From: Propionicicella superfundia DSM 22317
Lineage (GTDB): Bacteria > Actinomycetota > Actinomycetes > Propionibacteriales > Propionibacteriaceae
Reading direction: 5' to 3'
DNA length: 64,000 nt
Assembly: GCF_000423465.1 (NCBI RefSeq)
Contig: NZ_AUIA01000012.1
Location: 111,509 to 175,508 of the forward strand
Shown: one piece after another, positions 62,684-64,000 of the stretch
How positions within the stretch are numbered: the first letter of the stretch is position 1
Layout: the number at the start of each line of letters is the position of its first letter
Program-made: the position numbers and the translations under genes
The notes under the pieces: model-generated
What the model was told of the DNA's origin: nothing
The model's database searches: none
What the model saw: the letters and a program-made list of their open reading frames with translations, nothing else

Positions 62684-63592
62684 TCAACCGGTGGTGATGA
62701 CCTGAAGCTCGCCGATCGTGATCGTCGTGGAATCGGTGAGGAGGACCGGGATCGTGCCCGAGGCACCCATGCCCGACCAGGCCACTGACCACTGCGACTC
62801 AGCGCGCACCGTGTAGGTGCCTTGCTTGCGATAGGTGTAGCCGCACGTGGGCGAGTCGGCCTTGCCGAACCGGTCCTCGTACACCGTGCCCTTCCCCCCG
62901 CAGACGACCACGGCGCCGTCGCCCATCTGCCAACGGACTCGCTGAACCTTCGCCGTCGCGGTCACCGTCACCCCGGACGCAGACGCGGTCCGCGTGATCG
63001 GGCCCCACGACTGCGCGTCCGGACTGGCAGCCCACAGCCACACCGGCATGCCGACCAGACCCACCGAGCCGGGCCGGTCCTCCGGCACGATCCCGATCGA
63101 GATCGGCCGCAAGTTCATGCTCGCGATCGCCTGCTGCGCCAGGACCTCAGGGTCCGGACCGGCGGGCGCTGTGGCTGACCAGAACCTGTATTGCAGGCCG
63201 CCGAACACCCCGCGGCGTGGCAACGCGCAATCGTAGATGGCGCCTTCGGTGCGCCCTCCCCACGCAGCTGCCGACTGGGGCGGCTGGGGATCGGTGAGCT
63301 GGATGTAGCAGCCCTTCGAAGCTGACCACCACCCGAGCTGGTCATCCTGACAGGGCATCGGGATGGACCCGAAGGAGCAGGTTCGCGGCGCCGACCGCCC
63401 GCCGCCTCCGCTGTCGCTCAGCGTCGTACCGCCGGTTCGCCCCGAGTTGGTGGCCGTGATCTTGCACTGCCGACCATCCCACTGCGCATCCGAGCCGCAG
63501 TCGACGGGTGGGCCGGCGGCTTCGGCTGGGGTAGGCCCCAGCAGGAGCGCCCCTACAGTCAGTCCGACGGCGGCAAGCGTGCGGATCAGCAT
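62684..63592 (-). CDS. Secreted protein at head of Tad operon
   Basis: This 302-residue protein has a clear signal peptide (MLIRTLAAVGLTVGALLLGP then AEA-A) and a beta-rich mature part with paired cysteines (GPPVDCGSDAQWDGRQCKIT, RTCSFGSIPMPCQDDQLG) and a C-terminal PKD-like region (CGYTYRKQGTYTVRAESQWS). Related secreted proteins lead many actinobacterial Tad clusters; function unknown. A 62-base gap separates it from the next gene, so the operon promoter is probably upstream of 63592, close to the IS3 remnant. Confidence 0.7.
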   Translation of the reverse strand: MLIRTLAAVGLTVGALLLGPTPAEAAGPPVDCGSDAQWDGRQCKITATNSGRTGGTTLSDSGGGGRSAPRTCSFGSIPMPCQDDQLGWWSASKGCYIQLTDPQPPQSAAAWGGRTEGAIYDCALPRRGVFGGLQYRFWSATAPAGPDPEVLAQQAIASMNLRPISIGIVPEDRPGSVGLVGMPVWLWAASPDAQSWGPITRTASASGVTVTATAKVQRVRWQMGDGAVVVCGGKGTVYEDRFGKADSPTCGYTYRKQGTYTVRAESQWSVAWSGMGASGTIPVLLTDSTTITIGELQVITTG

Positions 63593-63682
63593 GTTCCCAG
63601 GACCTCGTCGTGATCGACGAGCAACACGTCTGCTCGCTCCACCACGATGGGGTCTGCTGCACGATCAGGTGACAGTGGTTAG

Positions 63683-64000
63683 TCACGCAGCCTGAGTGGC
63701 TGTCGTGGTCATGATGGTCTCGTACTCGATGGGGGTCAATCGGCCCAGCCCGTCTTGGCGCCGGCGTCGGTGGTAGGTGCGTTCGATCCAGGTCACGATG
63801 GCGATCCGGAGTTCCTCGCGGGTGGTCCAGGCGTGCCGGTTGAGGACGTTCTTCTGGAGCAGGGAGAAGAAGCTCTCCATGGCGGCGTTGTCGCCGCAGG
63901 CACCGACCCTGCCCATCGATCCGACCATCGAGTGGCGGTGGAGCGCACCGACGAATTTTCTGCTGCGGAATTGCGACCCTCTGTCGGTGTGCACCGTACA
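63683..64000 (-). CDS. IS3-family transposase (OrfB), C-terminal part, cut by window edge
   Basis: The frame is open through the right edge; the visible part begins CTVHTDRGSQFRSRKFVGAL and continues GDNAAMESFFSLLQKN and RRRQDGLGRLTPIEYE. These are the last blocks of the DDE integrase core of IS3-type OrfB proteins (the D-G-S-Q-F strand and the catalytic Glu in AMESFF). The element's terminal inverted repeat should lie near 63640-63682, ahead of the Tad operon start. The rest of the IS is outside the window. Confidence 0.9.
   Translation of the reverse strand, partial: CTVHTDRGSQFRSRKFVGALHRHSMVGSMGRVGACGDNAAMESFFSLLQKNVLNRHAWTTREELRIAIVTWIERTYHRRRRQDGLGRLTPIEYETIMTTTATQAA

Overview
The window is high-GC actinobacterial DNA: about 70% GC in the backbone, frequent GTG starts and many ATGA/GTGA gene overlaps. 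It opens with a chromosomal core segment, the end of a DUF3566 membrane protein gene followed by tRNA-Ile(GAT). Everything after the tRNA looks like one large integrative and conjugative element (ICE), or nested mobile DNA inserted at the tRNA. No integrase lies in the window, so the element probably continues past the right edge, where a partial IS3-family transposase sits.

Layout. (1) 0.8-13.8 kb, plus strand: a complete type I restriction-modification set (hsdM, hsdS, hsdR), a GIY-YIG/DUF4357 protein, an unknown protein and a PLD-fold nuclease gene. The last is split by an IS256-family element with a perfect 8-bp target duplication. (2) 13.8-18.0 kb, minus strand: three small element genes, a decayed NERD-domain gene and an unknown gene pair. 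(3) 18.4-23.9 kb: a 1834-residue MobF relaxase/helicase with an extra Toprim domain, followed by a second IS256-family copy. (4) 25.8-30.0 kb, minus strand and AT-richer: a five-gene operon encoding a Trypco2 protein, a trypsin-like protease fusion, a deoxyribosyltransferase-like protein, a phosphoribosyltransferase-like protein and an adenylate-kinase-like protein. (5) 30.2-35.8 kb, minus strand: a coupling-protein operon with an ArdC-like antirestriction protein. (6) 36.4-40.0 kb: an AAA ATPase plus subtilase pair resembling the IetAS phage-defence system. (7) 40.3-48.8 kb, minus strand: a type IV secretion operon (lytic transglycosylase, VirB4-like, SCO6880-like, VirB6-like, VirB8-like position, VirB2-like) and an HTH regulator. 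(8) 49.3-53.0 kb: a three-gene operon with a membrane-anchored protein, a CHAT protease and an unknown partner. (9) 53.1-63.6 kb, minus strand: a complete Flp/Tad pilus operon ending in a LysM-BTAD protein.

How it fits together. Relaxase, coupling protein and T4SS make up the transfer machinery. The four element operons for these and their accessory genes each begin with the same 41-bp sequence at fixed internal spacing, which suggests a common regulator. The cargo is mostly defence or conflict systems and none of it carries that sequence. The strongest candidates for undescribed biology are the Trypco2/trypsin/nucleotide-enzyme operon, the CHAT operon, the 41-bp leader regulon, and a C-terminal tail shared by three adjacent products, which could be a secretion signal.
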